This document shows, piece after piece, positions 1 to 8,025 of a stretch of 38,346 nucleotides of DNA; within the stretch, counting starts at the first letter, position 1, and each line of letters starts with the position of its first letter. The DNA is from JBBDRX01 sp040905245 (GTDB lineage Bacteria; Bacteroidota; Rhodothermia; Balneolales; Balneolaceae), in NCBI GenBank assembly GCA_040905245.1, contig JBBDRX010000056.1, positions 1 to 38,346 of the forward strand, given 5' to 3'. The notes beneath the pieces are model-generated. The model was not told where the DNA came from. It did not search any database and saw only the letters and a program-made list of their open reading frames with translations. Both the position numbers and the translations under genes were made by a program.

Positions 1-287
1 CTGCAGAGCGTTCTACAGTGTGAAATAGAAATTTCAACGGGTTCGCCCCCATATGTCGCAACCGGTTTCTCCCCATCCATTGCCCGGATCCGGAACGGTT
101 CTTCTCCAAGATAACGGGAGGCCATAGCGGTGACCAGCATCCTCCCCCCCTCTTTCTCCCGCTTGCGCCAGCTGCAAGGAGAAGCAGAGCCGACATTCGG
201 ATCAAATCGCGAGCAGGCGATATGAATATCCTCCGGAATACACGAATGCTTCACATCTTCCATCCTGATTTCAGATTTTTTAATCAT
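1..287 (-). CDS. 4'-phosphopantetheinyl transferase-like protein (partial, C-terminus outside window)
   Basis: This reading frame is open from an ATG at 287 to the window edge (95 residues seen). It contains an RMLVTAMASRYLG helix, a GEKPV segment and then EISISH. That order resembles Sfp-type phosphopantetheinyl transferases, where an arginine-rich helix is followed by a 'geKP..' turn and an 'iSiSH' strand. Family members move phosphopantetheine from CoA to a Ser of carrier proteins. The Mg-binding and WxxKE motifs would lie beyond the edge, so the assignment rests on the N-terminal half alone. An in-frame stop lies nine codons before the ATG at 287. A second ATG at 263 is possible, and neither has a clear ribosome binding site. 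The gene diverges from lysS. Confidence 0.55.
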   Translation of the reverse strand, partial: MIKKSEIRMEDVKHSCIPEDIHIACSRFDPNVGSASPCSWRKREKEGGRMLVTAMASRYLGEEPFRIRAMDGEKPVATYGGEPVEISISHCRTLC

Positions 288-406
288 CTTTAAAAGATTT
301 GAAAAAGTCTTTCAATTTAAAAGCTCATTTGTATACTCACTAACATTTCGCCCAGTATTTCGCTATTTTTTGAGATTATTGATCAAACCTAATTCAACAC
401 AACTAC
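288..406. promoter_or_regulatory. Divergent promoter region between the PPTase-like gene and lysS
   Basis: This 119-bp AT-rich spacer lies between divergent genes and must hold both promoters. Towards lysS there is a TATACT hexamer at 332-337, preceded at 16 bases by TTTCAA, which is a reasonable but unproven sigma70-like pair. A short inverted repeat, TTGAAA/TTTCAA with a 5-base loop, sits near 299-315. The start context of lysS has no Shine-Dalgarno sequence, which is common in Bacteroidota. No T-box or other leader for lysS was seen. Confidence 0.35.
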
Positions 407-1969
407 ATGTCTCAGAAGGAACCGACTCTGAACGAACAGCAGACTATCCGGCGTGAAAAACTGGAACAAATTCGTGAAGCGGGATTCGATCCCTATCCGA
501 CCCACTTTGATGTCACTCACCATTCCGATCAGATTCACAGACAGGAAGAGCATCTGATCTCAACTGCAGACGGTGGAGAATCTGCAGAGGGACGTGTTTC
601 GGTTGCTGGACGTATCATGACCCGAAGAGTAATGGGAAAAGCTGCTTTCTTCAACCTGCAGGACTCCCGGGGAACCATCCAGATCTATATCCGGCGAGAC
701 GACGTTGGCAAGGATGTCTACAATACACTCTTCAAGAAATTGACGGACATAGGTGACATCGTGGGAATCCGCGGTTTCGTTTTTAGAACCAGAACCGGCG
801 AAACCACGATTCATGCAGAGTCCTTTCTCCTTCTCTCCAAAACACTGCGACCCATTCCGATTCCGAAAGAGGTCACCAATGACGAAGGAGAAACTGTCAT
901 CTACGACTCTTTTGCCGACAAAGAGCAGCGATACCGGCAGAGATATGTGGACCTGATCGTAAACCCGGATATCCGTACTGTTTTTCGGAAACGAACAGAA
1001 ATGGTACAAACAATCCGAAAACAGTTGAATGATCAGGGATATCTGGAAGTGGAAACCCCTGTTCTGCAACCTATATACGGAGGGGCTTCGGCAAAACCGT
1101 TTATTACCCGGCACAATGCTCTGGATATGAACCTCTACCTTAGAATTGCGAATGAACTCTATCTGAAGCGGCTCATCGTAGGCGGATTTGACGGAGTCTA
1201 CGAGTTTTCCAAGGATTTTCGGAACGAAGGCCTCTCCCGGTTTCACAATCCCGAATTCACTCAGATTGAACTCTATGTGGCCTATAAGGAGTACAACTGG
1301 ATGATGTCATTTACCGAGAAACTGATTGAATCCGTGGCCATCGCTCTACACGGCAAGACTGAAGTCTCCGTCGGAGATCGAACCATCGATTTCAAAACAC
1401 CATGGCCACGTATTCCGATGTTCGATGCGATCGAAAAAGAGACCGGATATGATCTATATGAAAAAAGTGAATCCGAGATACGGAAGGTAGCGAAAGCCCT
1501 GAATATCGAAATGGACGATTCCATGGGCAAAGGCAAATTGATTGATGAAATCTTCGGTGAGCATGTCGAGCCCAAACTGGTTCAACCCGTATTTATAACG
1601 GACTATCCGATCGAAATGAGTCCTCTGGCAAAAAAGCATCGGGAAAAAGAGGGGCTGGTAGAACGTTTTGAATTGATTTGCAATGGGAAAGAGATCGCAA
1701 ACGCCTTCTCCGAACTCAATGACCCGCTGGATCAGCGACAACGCCTGGAAGAGCAGGCACAACTGAGAAGTGGTGGAGACGAAGAGGCCATGGCCATCGA
1801 CGAAGACTTTCTCCGTGCCCTGGAGTACGGTATGCCACCGACGGCCGGATTGGGAATCGGCATTGACCGGCTGGCGATGATCATGACGGACTCTGACTCA
1901 ATCCGGGATGTTCTCTTCTTTCCCCAGATGCGTCCCGAACAGGACAAAGTAGCCGGCGGAGAGGGTTGA
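407..1969 (+). CDS. lysS: Lysyl-tRNA synthetase (class II)
   Basis: This enzyme attaches lysine to tRNA-Lys in the cytoplasm. An OB-fold anticodon-binding domain (about residues 65-150) is followed by the class II catalytic core. The link segment EQRYRQRYVDL (about 173-183) is typical of bacterial LysRS. Motif 2 reads FRNEGLSRFHNPEFTQ (about 271-286); the usual RHNPEFT has Phe instead of Arg before His. Motif 3 is GIGIDRLAMI (about 483-492). At 520 residues the length is slightly above the usual 490-510. The next gene, a lipoprotein-export permease, starts 55 bp downstream on the same strand, so the two may be cotranscribed. The start is the ATG at 407, placed just before the usual charged N-terminal helix. 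Confidence 0.97.
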   Translation: MSQKEPTLNEQQTIRREKLEQIREAGFDPYPTHFDVTHHSDQIHRQEEHLISTADGGESAEGRVSVAGRIMTRRVMGKAAFFNLQDSRGTIQIYIRRDDVGKDVYNTLFKKLTDIGDIVGIRGFVFRTRTGETTIHAESFLLLSKTLRPIPIPKEVTNDEGETVIYDSFADKEQRYRQRYVDLIVNPDIRTVFRKRTEMVQTIRKQLNDQGYLEVETPVLQPIYGGASAKPFITRHNALDMNLYLRIANELYLKRLIVGGFDGVYEFSKDFRNEGLSRFHNPEFTQIELYVAYKEYNWMMSFTEKLIESVAIALHGKTEVSVGDRTIDFKTPWPRIPMFDAIEKETGYDLYEKSESEIRKVAKALNIEMDDSMGKGKLIDEIFGEHVEPKLVQPVFITDYPIEMSPLAKKHREKEGLVERFELICNGKEIANAFSELNDPLDQRQRLEEQAQLRSGGDEEAMAIDEDFLRALEYGMPPTAGLGIGIDRLAMIMTDSDSIRDVLFFPQMRPEQDKVAGGEG

Positions 1970-2024
1970 ACCGATTCGAAAGATCCACAACCAACGAACA
2001 GAAACCCCCTAACCGGGCTGACGG

Positions 2025-3251
2025 ATGAATTTTGAGTTCTTCCTGGCAAAACGATACTTCCGCGGTAAACGTCAGGGGTCCCGTTTTCTTTCGTTTATCA
2101 AGATTATTGCCATTACCGGTGTGGCAGTCGGAGCCGCCGGACTGTTGATTGCCCTCTCCATTGTGCACGGGTTCAAGTCGGTGATCCATGAGAAAGTACA
2201 CGGCTTTGCCCCCCATATCACGATTGAGTCGGCCACCACCGGGCCGATACTCCGTGCCGATACTCTTCAAACACATCTAATGGATATTGAAGGAGTTTCT
2301 GCCGCCCATCCGGTCACCTTTGGTGATGTGATGATACAGGCCAGAGACGATGTCAGCGGCGCGGTTGTCAAAGGTGTTGAACCCAACGGTGATCTGACCG
2401 ACCTGAGAGACTACATTGCCGAGGGATCTTATCAACTGGATCCAGCTGAGGATGGTTATCCGGGTATCATACTTGGGGCGGCACTCGCACGCGCTATCGG
2501 AGCCGAAATTGGCGGGCGGGTTACGGTCTATACAGTAGACGGTATTCCCACCCCTTTCAACCCGCCCGACCTGGTTCAGTTTACCTTACGTGGAATCTAT
2601 GAGACGGGGATTGAACGATTTGATGATGCCTTCGCACTTGTAGATATCTCACATGTACGGCCGCTCTTCGGACTGGGTCCGACAGAGGCCACCGGTGTGG
2701 ATATACGTGTTGAGGATCGCTCTTCCATTGAGTCTGTGCACGAAGAAATTCAGTGGAGTGTCTCGTTCCCTTACAGAAGCGAAACGATCTATCAGCGGTA
2801 CAGGAACCTGTTTGCCTGGGTGGATCTTCAGGAACAGACCATTCCTTTTGTGATCAGTGTGATGGTAATCATCGCAGCCTTTAACCTGATCGGGACCGTT
2901 CTCATGATGGTTCTGGAACGAATCCGGGACATTGGAATTCTGAAAACCATGGGTGCCAAAAGTCGGGAAATCCGACGGATTTTTATGTTAGAGGGGATCT
3001 TTGTCGGCATAACAGGCCTGACTTTCGGCATCGGCATCGCCATTCTTTTTAACTGGCTTCAGGCGACCTGGCAGATCATCCCCCTGGCCCAGGAGAACTA
3101 CTACATGAACTATGCTCCGGTAGACCCACACCTGGCCGACTTTCTGATTGTGACGGTAGTGACGCTCCTGTTGTGTGCCCTCGCCTCCTGGCTTCCGGCC
3201 CGCTTTGCCGCAAGAACCGACCCAGTTCGAGTTCTCTCTTTCGGGCGGTAA
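2025..3251 (+). CDS. LolC/LolE-family lipoprotein-releasing ABC transporter permease
   Basis: Members of this FtsX/MacB-fold permease family sit in the inner membrane, pair with the LolD ATPase and release lipoproteins for transport to the outer membrane. The 408-residue protein begins with the family signature LAKRYFRGKRQGSRFLSFI. One membrane helix follows (about 25-48), then a large periplasmic domain (about 50-270) and three C-terminal helices near 275-300, 320-345 and 368-392. The segment LERIRDIGILKTMGAKSREI between helices 2 and 3 is the conserved cytoplasmic coupling loop. No LolD gene is adjacent, so the ATPase is encoded elsewhere. LolC, LolE and fused forms cannot be separated by reading alone, so no symbol is given. 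It is probably transcribed with lysS. Confidence 0.88.
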   Translation: MNFEFFLAKRYFRGKRQGSRFLSFIKIIAITGVAVGAAGLLIALSIVHGFKSVIHEKVHGFAPHITIESATTGPILRADTLQTHLMDIEGVSAAHPVTFGDVMIQARDDVSGAVVKGVEPNGDLTDLRDYIAEGSYQLDPAEDGYPGIILGAALARAIGAEIGGRVTVYTVDGIPTPFNPPDLVQFTLRGIYETGIERFDDAFALVDISHVRPLFGLGPTEATGVDIRVEDRSSIESVHEEIQWSVSFPYRSETIYQRYRNLFAWVDLQEQTIPFVISVMVIIAAFNLIGTVLMMVLERIRDIGILKTMGAKSREIRRIFMLEGIFVGITGLTFGIGIAILFNWLQATWQIIPLAQENYYMNYAPVDPHLADFLIVTVVTLLLCALASWLPARFAARTDPVRVLSFGR

Positions 3252-3313
3252 AGCAGATCGATCCAGCCGGTTGGAAAGGTCTCTGAATCTCGGCCCTCTC
3301 TGCAGCCGGTAAT

Positions 3314-4435
3314 TCAGGAATCTTTTAGAAATTGATCGGGAGGGTAGTAATCAACCCCAAAGGTCTCTGCTACCGCACGGTTCAGGACCACACCATCGGA
3401 AAGGTTCAACCCGCTCAACAGTTCCGGATTCTCCCGGCAGGCTTCTTTCCACCCGTTTGCGGCAATTCGGTGAATGTAGGGAAGCGTTGCTTGGGTAAGC
3501 CCAAGGGTCGAGGTAACGGGCACCGAGCCCGGCATGTTGGTCACACAGTAGTGGAGCACGCCATCCACGTTGAAGACCGGATTGTCATGAGTTGTCGGCC
3601 GGGAGGTTTCAAAGCAGCCTCCCTGGTCAATCGCTACATCCACCAAAACCGCTCCTTCTCTCATGGAAGAGAGCATCTCCCTAGTAATTAGCCGGTCGGC
3701 AGGAGCTCCTGGCTGAAGGATTGCGCCAATCACGAGATCCATATCGGGAAGCTCTTCCTGAATAGTCGCAGCAGACGAGTATCTTGTGCGAACCCGTGGT
3801 GGAAGTGTCTCCTCGAGAGAACGCAGGCGTTGCAGATTAATGTCGTATAGCAGGACATCGGCACCCATACCTGCTGCAATGACGGCAGCATTGGCGCCTA
3901 CAACCCCGGCTCCCAGAATCATCACTTTTGCGGGAGCCACACCAGGGACTCCGCCCAGCAGTATGCCCCGTCCTCCGGAAGGTTTCTCCAGAAAACGAGC
4001 CCCCTCCTGAACCGAGAGGCGGCCGGCTACCTCGCTCATCGGAATCAGCAGTGGCAACGTGCCCCGTTGATCTTTTACCGTTTCGTAAGCTATAGCTGTA
4101 AGGCCGGCTTCCCGGGCCGCCTCGAAAAGTTTTTTGTCGGCCGCCAGGTGAAGATAAGCGAAAAGTGTATGAGACGGTTGCATTCGGGGGTACTCCTCCG
4201 CTATCGGCTCCTTTACTTTTACAATCAATTCCGATTCCCGCCAAAGATCGTCAGCGTTTTCGGAAATCTCTGCGCCTGTCCGTCTGTACTCCTCATCCGG
4301 ATAACCACTGCCTATTCCTGCACCGGTTTCTACTCGTACCCGATGGCCGTGACGAATTAACTGTTCTGCCCCACCCGGGGTCACCGAAACACGATACTCA
4401 TGAGGTTTTATCTCTTTCGGAATACCAATATCCAT
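3314..4435 (-). CDS. ald: Alanine dehydrogenase
   Basis: This NAD-dependent enzyme interconverts L-alanine and pyruvate plus ammonium. The protein has 373 residues, matching the family length of about 370. It starts with MDIGIPKEIKPHEYRVSVTP. The substrate-binding Lys75 lies in VKVKEP and the catalytic His96 in AYLHLA. The Rossmann glycine motif GAGVVG is at 175-180, and the C-terminal VTNMPGSVPVTSTLGLTQAT is characteristic. It is monocistronic on the minus strand, convergent with the upstream permease gene (62 bp between stops) and divergent from the DUF58 gene. A hairpin with a nearby T-rich stretch lies in its 5' region (listed separately). Confidence 0.96.
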   Translation of the reverse strand: MDIGIPKEIKPHEYRVSVTPGGAEQLIRHGHRVRVETGAGIGSGYPDEEYRRTGAEISENADDLWRESELIVKVKEPIAEEYPRMQPSHTLFAYLHLAADKKLFEAAREAGLTAIAYETVKDQRGTLPLLIPMSEVAGRLSVQEGARFLEKPSGGRGILLGGVPGVAPAKVMILGAGVVGANAAVIAAGMGADVLLYDINLQRLRSLEETLPPRVRTRYSSAATIQEELPDMDLVIGAILQPGAPADRLITREMLSSMREGAVLVDVAIDQGGCFETSRPTTHDNPVFNVDGVLHYCVTNMPGSVPVTSTLGLTQATLPYIHRIAANGWKEACRENPELLSGLNLSDGVVLNRAVAETFGVDYYPPDQFLKDS

Positions 4436-4531
4436 CTGCCTGTTACCGTTTTCTGACTGAGGCCTCCTTCGTACACAAGGTACCGGCCCTATTCCCGTTA
4501 CGAACGAGAAATAAGCATTCAGCCGGAAAAT

Positions 4532-4556
4532 AAAAAGCCCCGTCTGCTAACAGACG
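4532..4556 (-). promoter_or_regulatory. Hairpin with trailing T tract in the ald 5' region (possible attenuator)
   Basis: Read on the minus strand, a perfect 6-bp hairpin (CGTCTG, loop TTAG, CAGACG) is followed by GGGGC and then TTTTTATTTT. It lies about 100 bases before the ald start. A canonical intrinsic terminator has the T tract directly after the stem, and here five bases intervene, so the element is atypical. It could be a weak attenuator in an ald leader or simply part of the divergent promoter region. A 10-bp palindrome, AGTCGCGACT, lies nearby (about 4565-4574). Confidence 0.3.
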
Positions 4557-4645
4557 TTCTGGCAAGTCGCGACTGCAACAGAGCCGGCAATCTCTTACAT
4601 TCCCTCATCATCTGTTTTCAGTGTGTTCAACCGGATCATTACTCA

Positions 4646-5521
4646 ATGCTGTCCAAAGACCTGGTAAAACGAATACGAAAGCTTGAAATCCGCATCAAAG
4701 GGCTCGTAAACTCCGTTTTCGGTGGTGAATATCAGTCTGCCTTCAAGGGACGGGGAATGGAGTTTTCCGAAGTCCGCGCCTATAGTTACGGGGACGATAT
4801 CCGCCAGATTGACTGGAATGTGACCGCCAGAAGTGATGTCCCCTATATTAAGGTTTTTGAAGAGGAACGGGAACAGATACTGATGCTCTGTGTAGACATC
4901 TCACCCAGTGGGTTTTTCGGTTCCGGATCTCAGACAAAGCTGGAGCTTGCCACAGAGATTTCCGCACTCCTGGCATTCAGCGCTATCAAAAATGGAGACA
5001 AGGTTGGGCTTCTTCTGTTCAGCGACCGGATCGAAAAAATCATCCCACCCAAAAAAGGGCGTACTCACGTACTCCGTCTCATCCGGGAGCTTTTTATTAC
5101 CCGGCCGGAGGGAACACAAACCGATATTGCCAATGCTCTCGCTTATATGAATCGCCTTTTGAACCGCCGATCCATTGTGGTTCTCGTTTCCGACTTTGAA
5201 GATTCCGGTTTTGAAAAAGGGCTCAAAATCACAAACAAACGTCACGATCTGGTATCCATTCTGATACAGGACGAAATGGAAATGGAGCTTCCGGATCTTG
5301 GTTTAATGCCTGTACTGGATGCCGAGAATGGAGAGTTGGAGATGATCGATACCTCCAGCAAAACAGTACGAAGTGAGTATGCAGACCGCCGCCGTAAGAA
5401 ACGTCAGGCGCTGAAAGAGCTGTTTCTGCGTTCCAAAATCGATTTGCTGGAAGTACAGACCAATCGGCCTTACTTCCGATCTCTGATTACTCTGTTTCAG
5501 CAGCGAGCCGGACGGTACTGA
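4646..5521 (+). CDS. DUF58 domain protein (Bat/MoxR-associated)
   Basis: DUF58 proteins are soluble, von Willebrand-like proteins commonly encoded after a MoxR AAA+ ATPase and before BatA-type genes. The 291-residue product carries the DUF58 core GRGMEFSEVRAYSYGDD followed by IRQIDWNVTAR (about 36-62). A Rossmann-like VWA half follows, with LMLCVDIS (about 80-87) in the place of the metal-binding DxSxS loop, and LVSDFED near 180. The MoxR gene usually found directly upstream is absent; ald diverges there instead. The last 35 bases overlap the 3' end of the M23 peptidase gene on the opposite strand. The BatD-like and BatA genes on the same strand begin only 1.5 kb further on. The family's biochemical role is unsettled. 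Confidence 0.9.
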   Translation: MLSKDLVKRIRKLEIRIKGLVNSVFGGEYQSAFKGRGMEFSEVRAYSYGDDIRQIDWNVTARSDVPYIKVFEEEREQILMLCVDISPSGFFGSGSQTKLELATEISALLAFSAIKNGDKVGLLLFSDRIEKIIPPKKGRTHVLRLIRELFITRPEGTQTDIANALAYMNRLLNRRSIVVLVSDFEDSGFEKGLKITNKRHDLVSILIQDEMEMELPDLGLMPVLDAENGELEMIDTSSKTVRSEYADRRRKKRQALKELFLRSKIDLLEVQTNRPYFRSLITLFQQRAGRY

Positions 5522-6788
5522 AAATATCATTGTGTTCACCGGGAAGCGGGATCATGGCCAGTTGAGCGTCAAAACGGTCCCGGATCTTCTGAAATCGATC
5601 CATGTTACCTTCTGCCAGGCGCTCTGAAGACGGCAGTTCCACCCGGAGTGAGTTCACCGGACGATCCTGGTGATAAAGTCGATAGCAGACGTGAGGGCCA
5701 GTCGCCAGGCCGGTGGAGCCGACATAGCCAATCACATCCCCCTGACTGACTTCCGTTCCGGGCCGAATTCCGGAGGCAAACCGGCTCATATGCAGATATG
5801 CTGTTCGATATACGCTGTTATGTCTGATCTGAACGATATTGCCATTTCCTCCGCGATAACGGGCCTCTGTCACACGCCCGTCTCCAACAGCAATAATCGG
5901 AGTACCGTGAGGCGCTGCGTAATCCACACCATGGTGGGGACGCCTCTCTTTCAGAATGGGGTGAAACCGGTTGTTTGAAAATCCGGAACTGACTCGCTGA
6001 TTATACTCAAATGGTGCTTTCAGAAGTGCCCGCTGAAGACTGTTTCCCTCTTCATTGAAATACCCTTCTTTCTGTTCACCGACAAAATAGTATGCCTTGT
6101 GGCTCTTGCCTCTGTGGTAAAACTCGGCCGAATGAACATCCCCGATACCATAAAACTGTTCCCCTATATAGAGTTCGTCATAGATCACCTTGAACGAATC
6201 TCCCCGGCGAAGGGAAAAGAAATCGATCTCCCATGCATAAATATTGGCAATCTTGGATCCCAGAAGCGGTGACAAATCCTCTTTTTGAAGCGCTTCGAAC
6301 AGAGAGTTCTGAATGGTTCCAGATGCAGTCTTCTCCTTGACGGTCAGTTCAAACTGATCTCTGTATACCCGGATCGGGTCCTCCTCCCAGTGTAAGACCA
6401 CATACTGCCTCTGATCCAGATTCCAGACCATCCCGACGGCTTCCTCCCCCTTTCGATAGACCTGGTACTGCTGTCCGGGCCGCATGCGGCGAAGGTCCAC
6501 ATCATCCGCTGCCGCCTGCTGTATATACTCGATCTGAAGAGGGCTTACACCGTATCTTCTCAATATCACATAGAGACTCTCGTTTCGTTGTATGGTACCT
6601 GTATCCCGGTCATACTCTTTTTCAGGAAATCCGTAAGGATCGATTACCGGAGCGGGAGGAATTTCGGCTACAATCTGAATCGGCTTCAGATCGAGATCTG
6701 ATATGCGATCGGAATTTTCCGGCTGGCAACTCCACATGACAAGAGCCAAAAAGAGCATTCCCGGGCCGCAGACGGGGATCCGTTTCAT
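5487..6788 (-). CDS. M23-family peptidoglycan metallopeptidase lipoprotein with an HxC metal motif
   Basis: M23 (LytM) enzymes are zinc endopeptidases that usually cut peptidoglycan cross-bridges. The N-terminus is a lipoprotein signal with a lipobox ending LVMWSC (Cys21), so an envelope-anchored protein is expected. A LysM/Csd3-like N-terminal region (about 60-240, with NESLYVILRRYGVSPLQ) precedes the peptidase domain. The first metal motif is HHGVDYAAP (about 284). The second is GPHVCYRL (about 365), where the usual zinc-binding second His of HxH is Cys. From memory this HxC form recurs in Bacteroidota homologues, and Cys can bind zinc, so activity is plausible but not shown. The gene lies antisense within the Bat locus and its end overlaps the DUF58 gene by 35 bp. 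Confidence 0.9.
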   Translation of the reverse strand: MKRIPVCGPGMLFLALVMWSCQPENSDRISDLDLKPIQIVAEIPPAPVIDPYGFPEKEYDRDTGTIQRNESLYVILRRYGVSPLQIEYIQQAAADDVDLRRMRPGQQYQVYRKGEEAVGMVWNLDQRQYVVLHWEEDPIRVYRDQFELTVKEKTASGTIQNSLFEALQKEDLSPLLGSKIANIYAWEIDFFSLRRGDSFKVIYDELYIGEQFYGIGDVHSAEFYHRGKSHKAYYFVGEQKEGYFNEEGNSLQRALLKAPFEYNQRVSSGFSNNRFHPILKERRPHHGVDYAAPHGTPIIAVGDGRVTEARYRGGNGNIVQIRHNSVYRTAYLHMSRFASGIRPGTEVSQGDVIGYVGSTGLATGPHVCYRLYHQDRPVNSLRVELPSSERLAEGNMDRFQKIRDRFDAQLAMIPLPGEHNDIFSTVRLAAETE

Positions 6789-7035
6789 AGAAAAGAGAGT
6801 TTTGTTAGACCAGATATTTTTACATGTAGATGATAAACAGAGTATATAAAATACTTCATATATTTACAATAATATTTACATAAAAATGATAGATAAATAA
6901 CAGATTATTTATCATCAAAACAAATACAAAATCAGTCTTTATCCATGTCCTTTAAAGTGGTATCATGGAAGTCGATCTTGAAAAGAAAATTTCATCCAAT
7001 TCAGTGACCCATTTGCTGCACGACGTCAACTATTC
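6789..7035. promoter_or_regulatory. AT-rich divergent promoter region between the M23 gene and the BatD/BatA genes
   Basis: This 247-bp spacer is clearly more AT-rich than the surrounding coding sequence and must hold promoters for both divergent units. Its main structure is a long inverted repeat near 6886-6917 (listed separately). A 24-codon frame from an ATG at 6965 ends in a TGA overlapping the next gene's ATG. It has no other support and is not called as a gene. Confidence 0.5.
6887..6917. repeat. AT-rich inverted repeat (candidate operator)
   Basis: GATAAATAA (6892-6900) and its perfect complement TTATTTATC (6905-6913) are separated by CAGA. Allowing one bulged base, TGAT and ATCA extend the pairing to 13 bp. 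It lies about 105 bp before the M23 gene on one side and 120 bp before the BatD-like gene on the other. No T tract follows, so a protein-binding site fits better than a terminator. Confidence 0.45.
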
Positions 7036-8025
7036 ATGAACTATCTCTGTCGTCTGTTTATTATGACCGTTTTTCTTCTGCTGTGCAGTGTAGCGGCTAC
7101 TGCTCAGCAGGTTCACACCTATACCGACCGGGACTCGCTTCGGGCCGGGGATCTTTTTACCTACACTCTCGTTCTCGAACGGGAAGCCGGACAGGAATTT
7201 CTGAAATATCCGGACGAAACTTCATTCAACGAAAATGTCTTTCAACTGATCGACCTGGAACATCACCGGGTAACCGCTTCAAAAGACAGCCTGGTCTATA
7301 CGCTTCAGTTTTTCGGAATAGAGGATACACGAATTCCGAAGTTCGACATTCCGGTTTTGAGCCAACAGGGCGATACTCTCACCGCTCATTCCAATCCGGT
7401 GCCTATTGCCTTTTCACCACTCGTGGTGGAGGGAGAAGAACAATTCCGCCCGTTCAAGCCCATATTTGAATTCGCAGCATCCGTCTGGCCCTGGCTGATC
7501 GGTCTGCTCATTCTGCTTCTTGCCGGATGGCTCTACTACAAATATCGACAACGGGACTCAGGACCCGGCCCGCAACAGGTTGTACCCAGAGACCCCGTCC
7601 CCTTCAACAATCCGTTAAACGAGCTTAGAAAGACCCTGGACCGTCTCTCCGAGCATCTGCCCACGACATCTCATAAAGAGCTGGATCCGTTCTATGTCGC
7701 CCTCGGGGATGCCATCCGTCAATACCTTGAACGCGTCTACGAAATCAATGCACTGGAGATGACCTCCGGAGAGATTTTTAGAGCACTTCAACGTCTTTCC
7801 GCCGATCGGGACCTGGTACGTAGTTGTCGTATTGTGCTCGGGCAGGCAGACATGGTAAAGTTTGCACGGTTTGAACCGGAACCAGACAATGTACGAAAAG
7901 CGCTGGATACCGGTTATCTTTTTCACAAAACAGCCGCCGGGATCGACCGGGATCTCATCGAGACAATGCGAAAAAATCATGAGACGGCCGAAGAGCAATT
8001 GATCCGGGAGGAGCTCAACGAATGA
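7036..8025 (+). CDS. BatD/DUF4381-like signal-peptide membrane protein
   Basis: The 329-residue protein has a signal peptide (about 1-23, ending in ATAQQ) and a beta-rich extracytoplasmic region (about 24-145) with DRDSLRAGDLFTYTLVLERE, resembling BatD oxygen-tolerance domains. One membrane helix follows (about 149-169, WPWLIGLLILLLAGWLYYKY), then a helical cytoplasmic tail. This layout matches the membrane protein found before BatA in Bacteroidota Bat operons. Its stop overlaps the BatA start by four bases (ATGA), indicating translational coupling. Bat operons are linked to envelope stress and virulence in some bacteria, but the molecular role is not established. The family call rests on architecture and context more than on a specific motif. 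Confidence 0.72.
   Translation: MNYLCRLFIMTVFLLLCSVAATAQQVHTYTDRDSLRAGDLFTYTLVLEREAGQEFLKYPDETSFNENVFQLIDLEHHRVTASKDSLVYTLQFFGIEDTRIPKFDIPVLSQQGDTLTAHSNPVPIAFSPLVVEGEEQFRPFKPIFEFAASVWPWLIGLLILLLAGWLYYKYRQRDSGPGPQQVVPRDPVPFNNPLNELRKTLDRLSEHLPTTSHKELDPFYVALGDAIRQYLERVYEINALEMTSGEIFRALQRLSADRDLVRSCRIVLGQADMVKFARFEPEPDNVRKALDTGYLFHKTAAGIDRDLIETMRKNHETAEEQLIREELNE

Noticed and set aside
288..406. A T-box or amino-acid leader for lysS
   Set aside because: No leader peptide rich in Lys codons, no T-box sequence and no terminator was seen.
560..1246. A 228-codon minus-strand frame inside lysS
   Set aside because: lysS is intact on the plus strand with all class II motifs.
6965..7039. A 24-codon frame whose stop overlaps the ATG of the BatD-like gene
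   Set aside because: The overlap is suggestive, but there is no ribosome binding site or family resemblance, and such a frame can arise by chance in this spacer.
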